6,322 nucleotides of DNA, taken from assembly GCA_012511485.1 (NCBI GenBank), contig JAAZFZ010000001.1, positions 1 to 6,322 of the forward strand, in the 5' to 3' direction. This document shows positions 6,208-6,322 of the stretch, in pieces; the first letter of the stretch is position 1; each line of letters begins with the position of its first letter. Both the position numbers and the translations under genes were made by a program. The notes beneath the pieces were generated by a model, which searched no databases, had not been told where the DNA came from, and saw only the letters and a list, made by a program, of their open reading frames with translations. Source of the DNA: Clostridiales bacterium (lineage in GTDB: Bacteria; Bacillota; Clostridia; Oscillospirales; Acutalibacteraceae).

Positions 6208-6322
6208 TCATAAATAATGCAAAGACTTGCACTTCGGATATGTCAAAATATCCTGCCTGTGCAAGTCTTTTATTTATTGTGCTGTGGTTAATATACCACC
6301 ACCCACTACAGCCCAATAGCCT
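6208..6322 (-). pseudogene. Group II intron reverse transcriptase/maturase, C-terminal part, frameshifted
   Basis: Three minus-strand pieces in changing frames together read like the C-terminus of an intron-encoded reverse transcriptase/maturase. 6321-6280 gives GYWAVVGGGILTTA; 6277-6233 gives INKRLAQAGYFDISE; 6231-6208 gives CKSLHYL and a TGA stop. The typical family ending runs GYW..., then TNKRLA..GY, then Y.SLH near the stop, so the order and spacing fit. Joining the first two pieces needs one lost base around 6278-6279, and joining the last two needs two lost bases around 6232. Without those shifts the first frame hits TAA at about 6276-6274. The gene runs off the right edge, so its catalytic reverse transcriptase domains cannot be judged. 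Assembly error could mimic one of the shifts, but two in 115 nt suggests real decay. Confidence 0.6.
6221..6278 (+). terminator. Candidate rho-independent terminator for the operon, within the intron remnant
   Basis: AAAGACTTGCAC (6221-6232) and GTGCAAGTCTTT (6259-6270) form a perfect 12-bp inverted repeat. The loop holds a second 6-bp stem, GGATAT (6236-6241) with ATATCC (6248-6253). On the plus strand the outer stem is followed by a T-rich run, TTTTATTTATT at 6268-6278. This is the only terminator-like structure seen after the aminopeptidase gene. The loop is long and the T run is interrupted by A, so efficiency is doubtful. Confidence 0.42.

Larger units (their letters stand above)
6141..6322 (-). 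mobile_element. 3' end of a degenerate group II intron (continues past the right edge)
   Basis: Read on the minus strand, this stretch shows the order expected at the end of a bacterial group II intron: maturase C-terminus, stop codon, then a hairpin of the domain V kind followed by GTGAGAGG and a tail ending CGATT near 6141. The CCGCCGTGTAC...CACGGTG core with GTGAGAGG is a pattern I know from many bacterial group II introns. The coding part has two frameshifts and the hairpin is imperfect, so this copy is probably dead. The tail looks shortened relative to intact copies, as the 3' strand of domain VI seems missing. The intron lies antisense to the operon. Whether the 5' end is complete lies outside the window. 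Family subclass is uncertain; a group IIC-like type is my best guess. Confidence 0.65.

Noticed and set aside
6161..6322. Open minus-strand frame of 53 codons running from the right edge to TAG at 6161-6163
   Set aside because: Only its middle part (INKRLAQAGYFDISE) looks like protein; the rest reads through out-of-frame maturase sequence and the domain V-like RNA, so I treat it as a frameshifted pseudogene and not as a gene.
1..6322. CRISPR array, tRNA, rRNA or riboswitch
   Set aside because: No regularly spaced repeats, cloverleaf or known aptamer pattern was seen; the 65-nt leader before DUF951 shows no clear structure.

Overview
The window looks like a core-genome segment of a low-to-moderate GC Gram-positive anaerobe, most likely class Clostridia and possibly the Ruminococcaceae/Oscillospiraceae group. 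The grounds are Firmicutes-type GGAGG-like ribosome binding sites, a RF1 with the PET decoding tripeptide and Firmicutes-like flanks, a DUF951 zinc-ribbon protein, a YwlC-type Sua5, and the coaE / lytic transglycosylase adjacency familiar from Clostridia. This placement is inference; no rRNA or species marker is present.

Layout. A minus-strand gene for a three-S1-domain RNA-binding protein (49-984) is divergent from a plus-strand operon that begins at a good extended -10 promoter (TATAAT at 1113-1118). The operon runs DUF951 protein (1191-1388), prfA (1428-2495), ywlC/sua5 (2511-3530), coaE (3554-4159), membrane-anchored lytic transglycosylase (4137-4706) and M18 aminopeptidase (4732-6138). 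Gaps are short (15 to 39 nt) and one junction overlaps, with no convincing terminator or promoter inside, so one transcript is likely.

Functions. The operon is a housekeeping set: translation termination (RF1), the threonylcarbamoyl step of tRNA t6A synthesis (YwlC), the last step of CoA synthesis (CoaE), cell-wall cleavage (transglycosylase) and peptide turnover (M18 aminopeptidase). They do not form one pathway; the translation-related members are prfA and ywlC, and the divergent S1 protein may also act on RNA.

Right edge. Almost immediately after the aminopeptidase stop codon the minus strand carries what reads as the 3' end of a group II intron: the C-terminus of its reverse transcriptase/maturase, split over two reading frames, followed by a degenerate domain V-like hairpin and a short domain VI-like tail ending about 2 nt from the stop codon. 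Inside this remnant a perfect 12-bp inverted repeat followed by a T-rich run on the plus strand may now terminate the operon. This is the least ordinary part of the window. I do not see a new defence, secretion or biosynthetic system.
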